From Macrotrachela quadricornifera (taxonomy: Eukaryota; Rotifera; Eurotatoria; Philodinida; Philodinidae): 64,000 nucleotides of DNA. This document shows, piece by piece, positions 44,507-56,133 of the stretch. The stretch is taken from positions 140,282 to 204,281 of the forward strand of contig JAJEKB010000414.1 of the NCBI GenBank assembly GCA_022393335.1, given 5' to 3'. The first letter of the stretch is position 1. Each line of letters starts with the position of its first letter. The translations under genes and the position numbers were made by a program. The notes under the pieces are model-generated. The model saw only the letters and a program-made list of their open reading frames with translations, was not told the DNA's origin and searched no databases.

Positions 44507-46537
44507 ATGAATCAATCGAAAAATTTATTTTTTAAAAGATTTATACGATGGAGATTAATACGTTATGGTATAGTGATTATAATTGGTATTCTCGTAGTTT
44601 TTATTAATGAAGTTTTATTTTATAAATGGGCATATCTTAATTGGCCTAATATTGAAGAATTAACAAAAAAGTAAGAGAAAAAGATAGAAATTGATGAAAT
44701 TTTCTGAAAGAGTTGAGCTAAATACACGAATGTACTTGAGTATTAAATATTATGCCATTTAATTAATTTTAACAACAGACGAAAAAAAAGGTCTTATTCT
44801 TTTAAATAAAATCTGTTATGCTAAAATGAAGTAAACAACTCATTTTTCGTGTTCTTCGACTAGAATTCATTGGGATCAAAATTTTTGAACTCAAATCCAG
44901 ATTTTGAATTGTACTCTTAAATAAGCGAAATGATATGATAGAAACGAGATACACTCTTTCTACAAAATGTTGAGTCCTGTATTTCTTCGATAGACACATT
45001 TCGAAAGAAATATTTTATTATTAATGGACAGAAAAAAAAGAGAAATATTTCTGCAGTAAGTTTCTAGACTCTTGAAAAACATAATTTAATCCAATTTTTA
45101 TAAATTCATTAAAAACGATCTTGTAAAACAGTGGTTAATTTAATAATTATAGACGTGTCAAATTGATCTTTTAAATGACAAGTAATTATAATTTCCTGCT
45201 GTCTTACTTCATTTTTTGACAAGTTTATATAAAATCGAAAATATTTTATTCAAAACATGTTTATTAAAAAGATGCAGAGTTTGACATTTTGTTATGTAAA
45301 TGTATCCATTGTATTAATATAAACAAAATTGTATATTTTGATAGATCGACTATTAAAAAACTTCTTGTTGTTGCTGATCCACAATTAATTGGTGAAAAAG
45401 ATGAAGGAATTTTAGGTTTTCTAACTAGACCTGATGCTGATCGGTAAATATTGTATTTTCTTTTCTTATTATTATCTAAATAAAGTATTTAATTATTTTT
45501 CTAGATATCTAGCTAAAACTTTTAGTGATGCTAAAAATTATGTTAAACCAGATTGGACTATTTTTTTAGGTGATATATTTGATGAAGGTTTAACAGCATC
45601 TGATGATGAATTTCAACGATATTTTGAAAGATTTAATTTCGTATTTAATTATAAAAAATATAAACAACATTATATTATTATTCCAGGTGATAATGATGTT
45701 GGTGGAGAATATTATGGTGATGAAAAACCAATATTAAGACAACGTTTTCAAAATTATTTTGGTCAAATTAATATTTTATATCATGAAAATAATATTGAAA
45801 TTTTAAAAGTATTATTTCTTTTTTTCTAATAAAAATTGTTACTTTAATTATTTTAGTTAGATATTGATATGTTAGATTCATATTCAGATAAAAAACGTTA
45901 TACAATAATGGAACAAACACAAAATCATTCTATGACAGAAATATTTCGTATTGTATTAAATCATTGGCCAATATTAACACGTACTATGAGATTTGTTAAA
46001 CCATTTATTAATGATTTAGAACCAAATATTATTCTTAAAGGTGATAGTCATCATGTATGTAAAGATTTAAAATAAAAAAAAAAATTATTAAAATTTTTTT
46101 TCTTATAGTTGTCTGTAATTTCATATGATCGAATAAATATGATAAATACTATTATAGCTAAAGAATATCTTCCACAATCAATTATATCATTAGATTTAAA
46201 TAAAAAAAAATTTATTTATGAAATATCTGTTCCAACATGTTCGTATAGGATGGGTGTTGAAAGAATGGGATATGCTGTTCTTTTGCTTGATAGTGGTATA
46301 ATATTAGAATACGAAAAAAAAAGAATGTTTTGAAATTTTTATTTTGTTTTTTTAGAGACAAAAATTGTTTATTTAACAATTCTTCCAACATCAAGAAGAT
46401 ATTTATCGTTATGTCTTTATATTATTTATGGAATATTTGCAATTTTTTTTATGATTTTAACTTCACTTTTCTCACGACGAACTGTGATAAAATTATTTAT
46501 GCTTTCACGTTATAATAGACTGGTCTTGTTTATTTAA
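44507..46537 (+). CDS. MPPE1: Membrane metallophosphoesterase, MPPE1/PGAP5 (Cdc1) family
   Basis: Six exons (44507-44670, 45345-45443, 45505-45808, 45857-46054, 46109-46295, 46356-46537) join to 377 aa; human MPPE1 is 396. There is an N-terminal TM segment (YGIVIIIGILVVFINEVLFY) and a C-terminal one (LYIIYGIFAIFFMILTSLF) that appears only when the final intron is spliced. Between them is a calcineurin-like phosphoesterase domain with metal motifs VADPQLIG, FLGDIFDEG, IPGDNDVG and GDSHH. The family removes an ethanolamine-phosphate side group from the GPI mannose in the ER/Golgi so that GPI proteins can be exported (family knowledge). The third and last motifs depart from the usual GNHD and GHxH. 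The ends of the 674-nt first intron leave the frame intact. Confidence 0.88.
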
Positions 46538-48171
46538 TTTATTATGTTTGACAAAATAACTTCTCATGGAAACTTCTGTTTTTCTTATTATTTACATAAA
46601 ATTCTTCTTTATATCGATAATTGATCGTAATTATTGTTTATTTTGAATGAATACATATTTTTCCTAATATATAAAGTTTAGAATCGATCTGTATTTGGAT
46701 AATTCTATTGAACAGAGAAATTCGAGTTATAATTTCGCCTCTATCTTCATCATTTTCTGATGATGTCTTATTCGGAATAGTATGTAAAAAAAAGTCTGAT
46801 GAAGCTCTTTCAAAAGGTTGTGTCTTAAAATTAGAACAATAATTTCTTTCCATTGAAAATCGTTTTTTTAGTATGATAACTATTCGAAGAGATACTTAAA
46901 TATAGTGTTTCTGGTAAAGAACTTTACATTTTGAAGAAAAAGACGAAAGAATATTATTATTCAAACATTAGTTCCTACTTTGTTCACTGGTGTTTAGTAA
47001 ATTTTAGTTTAAAAAGTTATGATTGGATTAAAATTGATATGATATTCTAAATTAGTAACAGAATTTGAGTTGACTTATGTGTATTTCAAATATTGTTCAG
47101 ATATTTATTTGTTATCGAAAAAGTCATCTGTAGTCTTTGTCAAAGGTGAGTCAAAAAATGAAACTCTTCGAGAGGAGAACTTCAGTGACAAGAAAAGTAT
47201 CTCAAAAATAGTTGAAATACACATAAGTCAACTCAGTTTTCTAATTATAAATATCATATTAATTTTAATCAGATCATAACTTTTCTACCTGAAATCTGCT
47301 AAGTACCAGTCAAAAAAACAAGAACTCATGCTTGGGTAAAAATGTTCTTCCATCTTTTTACAAAACTGTTACATCAAAATCTTCATATAGATTTTTTAGA
47401 ATGCGAAATTCTCTACAAAATGCCCTATATTTAAGTTTTCCTCCGACTGATTGTCATATTAAGAAAGGACTTAAAATAGAAAAAAAATGTTTTTTGTTGT
47501 AGTTGCAAGAATTTTACGTGCTCTTTCGAATGAGACATTCATCGATTGAATTGAACAAAAAATGGCAAGGACGTGTGTAAAATAACAAAAGCGACTGGTC
47601 TTTCTTTGTTTAGTTCTGTAGAAATTTTCTTAATTCAATGTCTATAATTTGATGAAATTACATTGCACAAGCCTAAATATTATTTTTGTAATTCCAGTTT
47701 GATATGAAAAATTTATTGATGTAAAAATAAAAATAAATGTTAATTTTGGCATTTAAAATAACTCTATAGACACATGTTTGACCTTCTCGTAAGTCTCTAT
47801 TAAATATTCGAATAAAAAAAAATGTCATTTTTTGATAATTATTTAATAAATTAGTGTCGACATATTAGTAGACATTGTACATTTTTACTAGTTGACTTTA
47901 TATGATTCTTTTTCTCCCTGTTGCATCACATTTTAAGTAATACTCATATTATGAAAACAAATACAGACATGTAATTACTCAATCACTATGCGTCATGTTA
48001 TTGCGAAAAAAAGTTGTTATTACATTTTTTTTTTTGCTTTCTCTTATATTTTTGTTTTTCTTCCCACCAACAATTGTCGGCGTGTTTTTTCTTTTTCTAG
48101 TGGGTTTTTTTGCTTTTAGAATAGTGTATATATATACTATATCACACATTAGTCGTCTTTGTCTGTCAAAA
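46538..48171. other. Intergenic DNA with a foldback element
   Basis: Contains the 47012-47284 inverted repeat and, at 47397-47422, a sequence matching part of the OGFr-intron foldback. Short open frames (46638-46853, 47070-47279) have no recognisable product; the second lies within the repeat. The right end should carry the DDX60-like promoter. Confidence 0.6.
47012..47284. mobile_element. 273-bp MITE-like element with long terminal inverted repeats
   Basis: The left arm starts AAAAGTTATGATTGGATTAA (47012) and the right arm ends with its reverse complement, AATCAGATCATAACTTTT (47284). The match continues for about 80 bp, including a near-perfect internal block (GAGTTGACTTATGTGTATTT and its complement). 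There is no transposase. The target duplication is not obvious. Confidence 0.8.
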
Positions 48172-51100
48172 ATGAACAACCAAATCGAAAATTTACTTAA
48201 TTATTTATTGGATACGGAAACAACATCCGAGATAGCGTTTATTGAAAATATTCATAAAAATAATGAATTATTTCAATCACGATATCTTAAGGATTGGGAA
48301 CTCACGGTTTTTCGAATATTACAAAAATCACATGGAAATACTATTGGTTCTATATTAAATAATATGGGCAATGGTCAAAAATCAGAAATTGAATATTCTG
48401 ATAATGAATCAATAATAACATCATCATCATCTGAAGATGAAGAAGAAGATAATAATGAACAAAATTTAACCCATAATGAACACGTAAATATATATATTTA
48501 ATATTAAAAATATATATATATATAATTTCTTTTTTTCTAGACTCATCATTCAAATAAAATAACAGATATTTATATTGATACAAATCGTCAATGTCAAAGA
48601 CTTCTTCGTCTTTTATATTATGCTTATCAAAACTATAATCATTTTAATGAACTTTATTTTCATACTCTTGAACAATATATTAAAAATGATGATAATAAAA
48701 TTACAAATATTGTTTTACAACAAATAGCATTACATTTATTTGAAAATACAAATAATAATAATAATGATGAATCTGAACGTTTTAAAAAATATCTTCCATC
48801 ACATACATTATCTTCAACAATTTCTTCATCACAACAATATATTATAAATTTAATTGAAACACTTTTATCAACAGATAAAACTGAATTAAATACAACAAAT
48901 TTCTTATCAAATAATATTGATATATTTTATCCATATAAATCTCGTTATCTTGATGTACGACGAGAATTTCGTGATGCTACACATTATTTTATTGAAGGTG
49001 ATTCATTAATATTATCTATAGCTCATCATATAAATGTTAATCTTACATCATATTATGGAAATACACTTCATGTTATTTATCTTATTGAAAAAATTCTTCT
49101 TATACTTTATTATCAATCTCAACAATGTAATAATACACTTGTATTTTTTGATTGTCATTATAACTTATATAAACAAGAAAATTCTATTCTTAATCTTATT
49201 CGTAATTGTTTAATTACACATTTATCAAAAAATCCTAATAAATATGGTATAACAAAAATAAAAAAATTTTCATCATGGCTTGATAATGATTATTTAAAAT
49301 TTATTCATGAAGAAAATCCATTATTTATATTTTATCATAATATGTTAACATTTAATATAAATAATAATAAAAAAATTTTATCAAAAGATACATTAGAAAA
49401 ATTATTATGTATATATCATTTATTTGGTAATTATCATCAATATATTATTCAATGTCAACTTTATTTAATGAATAAATTAATGTTAACACAAACAACTGTT
49501 AAATGTTTTCAAATTCAATTTTATCGAATGTGTCCAAAAAATTTATTAGAAAAAATAATTCAAATAGATCAATCGAATTCATTTATAAATGAATTTGAAG
49601 AAGAAAAGACAAATGAATTGGAACAAATTTGTCAAAATATTGGAGAAAATGATGTTCGTCTTTTTATTTATCTGAAAACAATTATTAATTTTACTCAAAA
49701 AAATTCAGAACATCATTTAATGAAACTTTTCAATCCATTACTTATTTTACATGTTGCTCTTCTTATGCGTTTATCATTAAAAGATCGTCATTTACCATCA
49801 TCATTTCCTTCAATAATATTTAGTTCAACTTTTTCTCAATTAATCAATCAATTTCAACATCATCTTGCTTTATGTTTATCATCTTGTTCTTCATCTTTAT
49901 CATGGTCAAAAATTGCTGATTTATTTGATGGTCGTCTTTTTGTTTTTACTCTCTATGAAATGGCTCAATCATCATCAAATATTCATTTTGATTCTAAAAC
50001 ATTTGATATTATTAAACAAAGTTTTAATTTATTAAATATATCATTAATAGAAAATCAATTTGAAAATATTATTAAAACATTTATTCAATTAGATCATATT
50101 ATTATTTCAAATTCATCATCAGAAAAATCGATTACATTAAATAATAAAGAAGAAAAACAACACAAAATTTTTAAAATATCAAATCCTTTTATTAATACAT
50201 ATCTTCAACCTATTCTTTCATCAAATGAAAACGTAAAATTTCATCTTGTAAATCCTGATGATACAGCTTTAATGCAATATGAACGTATGTAATTCTTTTT
50301 TTTTTTAATTAAAAAAATCTTTATTTTTTTATGTTTTATAGGTCAATGCCATTGGCAAGTATATAAAGAGGTAAATTTATTACTAATAATAACGAATATA
50401 CCAAAAACACTAAAAAGTTTTCTTTTAAAAATATTTCGTCATTTAATTCTTGAGTAAACTTTAATTTTTTTAATACAATAATAGAGCAACATTTTCTTTA
50501 TCGTTGTACATTAAAAAAAAGAAAGTGTTGTTAAAGGTTCTTCGCTTTTGGCCGATGTCGAAAGTCCACAGATGTATTAACGATGAACCACTGTACTCTT
50601 ATCAATTAGCAAAAGTCCAAAGGTCACATTGGTAAAAGTACGGTGGACTTTGATCAGTTGTCACGAAACAATATTTTATATAGAATACATATTAAAATTG
50701 AAGCTAATGTTGTTAGAATATGTATATCATAGTCTACACTCATCAATATAGATTTAATACGCGTCTAAATTATTGAAAGTCTTATTGACAAGATTCAGAA
50801 TTCTCTTCATCAAATTTTCTTTTCGAAATTGACATGCAGTCTTTACGACTTTTGATATATCCTAAGGATTTACTTCATTAGATTTCGATATAAAATTTAA
50901 ATTAAAATTTCTTTCTTTAATTCAATTGCTGATAAATATCAGACGTTATAGGATTTTTAAATTAATTTTGAACGACATGACCATAAAGAAAACATTACAA
51001 AATATCAAAATTTTGTTTGAAATTTAATTGTTGAATCTTAAGGAAGAAGAAAAAAATAGAGAAATTATTAAGTAATTACAGATAATGTGTCGCTTACTAT

Positions 51101-54100
51101 AAATATTTTTTGATTCTAATCCATTGATTAATTATTCAAGAAAATTTTTCACAATCATCTTTATAGGTTGGTGATGAAATTAGTCGTATAAAAGACAATG
51201 ATGATAGTCAAAATCGTCCACATAATCATCGTTATCGAACAAAAAATCAACAAAAATTGTAAATATATATAAAACAAAAACAAAAAAAATTCTAAATAAT
51301 TATCATTTTTTTTAGGTATGATTATTTTACTTTATATGGTAAATCATTAACTACGCGTGATATTCGAGATAATCAATTACAAATTATTCTACCTACTGCT
51401 TCAAATTCAGCAATAACAACAGAAGAAAATGCTAATAATCAAACAATTTCTACTAATGTATCTAATGGTAAAAAGAAACAACAACATAAAGCACAAACAA
51501 AAAAACCTCCACAACCAACAAAAGCTGAATTAATTATTCAACAAAATAAACAACGTTTAATGGATAAACGTATTGATGATGAAACTGATAAAATGGCTAA
51601 TGTTGAAAATCGTTTAAAACATTTTGCAAATGATAATTATTCTGATCGTATTGATTTTATTGATGAAAGTTTAGTCAATTTTCAAACATCAACAAATCGT
51701 GTTGAATTATTAAAAATAAAATTTGATTCACAACGAAAATATTTACGTTTATTAAAAAAAAATAAAAATAATTTATCATTAGAAGATTTATCAAAATTAG
51801 AACATTTACAAATAAGTTTTTTTGCAACATTATGTGAAATAACACATATTGAAAATACAATTGATGTATTTAATGAAAAGAAAAAATTTATGGAAGAACT
51901 TATTGATAATGTACCATTAGAAAAAGAAAAATGGTATCGATTTCAATTAGAAAAAATTAATAGTCGATTACCAAGACGTGAATCTAATACACGTGATGAT
52001 CGAGTACAAGATTTTATTCCAGATAAATGGCAAGTAGATTTTCTTAATGCTGTTGATAAACGACAATCAATTATTATTGTTGCACCAACTGCTTCAGGTA
52101 AAATTTTGTTTTTAAATATTTCATTTATTTATAATTAATGAAATATTTTTAGGTAAAACATATGCATCATATTATGCTATGAATATCGTAATCAAAGATA
52201 AAGATGATACAAATGGTATTTGTATATATGTAGCACCAACAAAAGCATTAATTAATCAAGTAGCAGGTAAAGAAAATCAATTTTCGTATTGAATTTGATC
52301 AGATCTTTATATATGACGTATATAATGGTCCGTTTAGTTCTTATCGTATATTTCGGTAGTATTAAAACGTAATGAAACACGTGTCTTTGAATTTTCTACA
52401 AATTCAAATATCTTAATTAGTCCCATTAGCATTTATTGATTTACAATACCTGATGAAACATATTCATTTGAAATTTATAACTTTCAAAAAAATATTTTTC
52501 AGTCATATTTTTATTCTATACACTTTAATGATGAAGTTCATTGTGTGCTTTTTTAAGTTTACCTTCTGTAATATCTGAAAGTCTTGCAAGCAGTTGTTAT
52601 TTGGCGACTGTACGAGTTTCACAGAAGTGTTAAAAAATTTTTATTCTAAATATTCATTAAAAAAATTCGGCTTTAAAATATTTCGAAAGATATACTAACA
52701 CTTTATGAAATTCTCTATGGCACTATTCTTAGACAAAATTACATAAAAGGACAAGGAAACCGTAAATATTAATATTCTTCACTAGCTGTATATAGCTTTA
52801 GAACCATAGGCCTATGTATCTTGATTAGTTTTAACGAATAATATGCGATATCATTATATTTCATGTTTATGCTCATGATAGATGAACGAAATGCAGAACA
52901 AAAGTTTTAGTGCTTTTCTTAAAATTGATTCTTTTTTTATATCAATGGCCAATTTTCACACAAATCTATTTTCAATGTTAATCGTTCTAGAAGAGTGCAG
53001 TGGTTTAGAGCATTTAATTTTCCTTTGGAGAGAGGAAAGAGATTTTTTATCTAGATTCTACTTGAAGTCCTCCAATATTAAATAAAAGAACAATACAAAA
53101 AGCCCTTTTACTTATCCAAAAGAGTAAACAGTTCCCTCTCAAATAGATCGAATCCCCATTCTCTACCTTGGAGTAGAATCAGAAAAAAATTATACAGAAC
53201 GATGATATCTGTTTAAACTTCTGACCGTTGAGATTCAGAGAAATAAAAACAAAAATCGATCTTGATAATGAAGAGAGAGATAGAATCTTAATAGTTAGTC
53301 ACATCATTTTTTCGATGAACTAGTAGAATAACGTGTAAATGTAAAATCTATGTTTAGGTACAATTCATACAAAATTTGGTCCTGTATTTGGTATATTCAC
53401 ACGAGATTATCGAATGAATATGCAAACATGTCGAATATTAGTTACAGTACCAGAATGTCTTGAAATGCTTCTTTTATCAACCGATCATCAACGTTGGTGT
53501 CAACGAATTCGATATTGTATATTTGATGAAATTCATTGTATGTCTGCTGATATTGGTTCAGATGTTTGGGAACGAATAATGTTACTTATTAATTGTCCAA
53601 TGATTGGTCTTTCAGCTACAGTTAATAATGGTGAAAATTTACAAACTTGGATAACAAATGTTGAAAAACAACGATCAATTTTATTTAAAACATCAAAACC
53701 TCGTCAAGTACATTTTATTTCACATAATGAACGTTTAGCTGATTTAAATAAATATTTATATTCAAATCGACAATTATATCCACTTCATCCAGTAAGTCTT
53801 ATGAATTCAAAACAATTAATATCACATGGTATACCAAAAGATTTTTCATTATCACCATATGAAACATTACGATTAAGTGAAACAATGCAAAAATTTAATG
53901 GAAATATAAATGAAATTCCATCATTAACTGAATATTTCTCACCTAATTGGGTTATTGAACGAAATATATGTAATACATATTCACATATTGTTTGCGATCA
54001 ATTTAATAATTTAATAACTACAAAACAAACTTCAACTATTGATTCAATATCTTCATCACTTAATCCAATGATATCAAATAAAATAAATTATCCTGAAATA

Positions 54101-56133
54101 AAACCAATGTCATCATTAATTGGTGAATTTGTATTAACATTAAAAGAAAAAAATCTTCTTCCATGTATTATTTTTACTGATAGTCGACCATTATGTGAAG
54201 AATTAGCAGAATGTGTAACACAATATTTTGAAGAATATGAAAATGAATTACGTAAAACAAAATATAAACATCAAATTGAACAATTAGAAAAACGTTTAAT
54301 ACAAATTGAAAAAGCACAAAAATCTGCAAAATCAAAAAAACTAGTTAAAAGTTCAAGTAAACGTAATGACGATGAAGAAAAAGATAATGATAAACCAGCT
54401 GAATTACAACAAATGGAAGAAGAAGATCAAAGTCAATTACGTTTATCTGGTCATGAACAAGATTTATTAAATGGTATATTAGATGAAGGTACATTAGCAA
54501 ATCGACGTGCTTCTGATCGTGAAATAGTTGATCGATTAATTGAAAGAGCTTCAACAGTTAATCCTCGATTAGTTCGATATATAAAACGTGGTGTAGCTTA
54601 TCATCACCCACAATTAAATAATAAAGGTCGATTAGCTGTCGAAGGTCTTTTTCGTAATCGTTATGTTCAAATTGTTTTTTCAACATGGACACTCGGTATG
54701 TATAATATTAAATAAAACAGAAGAGAAAAGAAAATGAATCTTTTTATTTTTCTTTATAGCATTGGGTGTACATATGCCAACAAAAACAGTCGCTTTTATT
54801 AAAGATTCAATTCAACTTGATGCATTACAATATCGACAATCATCCGGTCGAGCTGGTCGTCGTGGTTTTGATGTACAAGGAAATATTATTTTTATTGATA
54901 TACCATTAACAAAAATTCGCCATTTAACTATATCAGCTATTCCAAATATTCAAACACATTTTCCAATTAGTATTACTTTTCTTATGCGTCTTCTTTATTT
55001 ATATTCAAATGCTGAAGATAAAAATGATGCTATGAATCGATCACTTATTGCACTTCAATGTCCATTTAATACACAAATATCTTTAACACAAAATTTAATT
55101 GATATACAAATTCGATATCATTTTTTATATACATTAGATTTTCTTTATCGATTAAATTTTCTTAATCATCATGGAGATTTAATTGGTTTAGCTGGATTTA
55201 TAACACATTTACATGATTTTGAACCATCAAATATATTACTTACTTATTTAATAAATAATCGATTATTTCATGAATTAAATAATGAAGAAGATATTGTTAA
55301 TTTACTTGCATATCTATTTACAAACATACCATGGTAAATAAATTCATTATTATTATTATTGTAAATTAATTGAAAATTTTCTTTTTAGGTTAGCTATACG
55401 TCAACAATCAAATAATAGTTCGTTATCAAATAAACAAAATTCATTATTTAATTCTAAACTTTCTCTTCGAACAATATCACCTGAAATTCGTCAATATATT
55501 CAATCATATAATTCATTAGTTAAAGAAATCTATGGTTTATATATAGAAAATGTTATAAAACAAATGCGTTCAATTAATCATAATGAAGAATATATATTAC
55601 CTTTTTCAGAAATTTCATTTTTTCAATCATCAGATTATGATGATGGAACATTTGAATATAAACTTAATCATCATTATTCTCAACAATTAAAAAATCCATC
55701 AATATCTCCATTTTCTGCTCTATCTGGTCTTACACATAATGAATTTATGTTAAATTATAATACAATTAATAGTTCATGGGATCTTGCATATAATCTTAAT
55801 TTATCAACACATATTATACCATTTATTGATATTGATACTCTTGATCATACAAATGCAAGTTATTATTTAAATAGTTATATATTAGATTTTTTTAAACATG
55901 GTTCAGAAAAATTATTAATGTCTGAAAATGAATTAGATCGTGGTGAGACGTATCATTTATTATCAGATTTTCTCATTGTACTCACATCATTAAAAACATC
56001 ACTTGATACAATCATTGAAAACGAAATACAGCAACCAATAAACAATGATTTACAATTTTTCAAACCATTACATAAAAAAATATCTAATATTCAACAAAAT
56101 TTTGCAAACAAATTCTATAAACAATTTAAATAA
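48172..56133 (+). CDS. DDX60-like: DDX60-like Ski2-family DExD/H-box RNA helicase
   Basis: Nine exons (48172-48483, 48541-50284, 50342-50370, 51167-51258, 51316-52097, 52153-52266, 53358-54695, 54760-55333, 55389-56133) join to 1909 aa; human DDX60 is about 1710. The first 790 or so residues are a DDX60-type N-terminal region (for example FYPYKSRYLDVRREFRDATH). The helicase follows: PDKWQVDFLNAVDKRQSIII, motif I APTASGKT, APTKALINQVA (Ia), motif II DEIH in YCIFDEIHCMSADIG, motif III LSATV, FSTWTLALGVHMP, and motif VI QSSGRAGRRG. The C-terminal domain follows the two RecA lobes. Vertebrate DDX60 is a cytosolic antiviral cofactor that binds viral RNA (family knowledge); a role in this animal is inference. 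The frame runs upstream to 47995, but the start at 48172 avoids an unlikely hydrophobic leader. One exon is only 29 nt. Confidence 0.93.
50588..50648. repeat. Small inverted repeat in a DDX60-like intron
   Basis: CCACTGTACTCTTATCAA and the near-complement TTGGTAAAAGTACGGTGG flank about 25 nt. Outside them AAAGTCCAC (near 50570) and GTGGACTTT form another inverted pair. It lies in the 796-nt intron 50371-51166. Confidence 0.55.

Noticed and set aside
46109..46333. Unspliced end of the MPPE1-like protein (…EYEKKRMF)
   Set aside because: Splicing a 60-nt intron (46296-46355) gives a C-terminal TM helix as in the family, so the read-through end is less likely.
47995..48171. Upstream extension of the DDX60-like frame with a hydrophobic leader
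   Set aside because: A Phe/Leu-rich T-tract translation is typical of promoter poly-T. DDX60 proteins have no signal peptide, so the internal ATG at 48172 was chosen.
52267..53357. Possible extra coding segment or foldback in the long DDX60-like intron (CATAGGCCTATG palindrome near its centre)
   Set aside because: Exons on each side join perfectly in frame, and arms beyond the 12-bp palindrome do not match well enough by eye.
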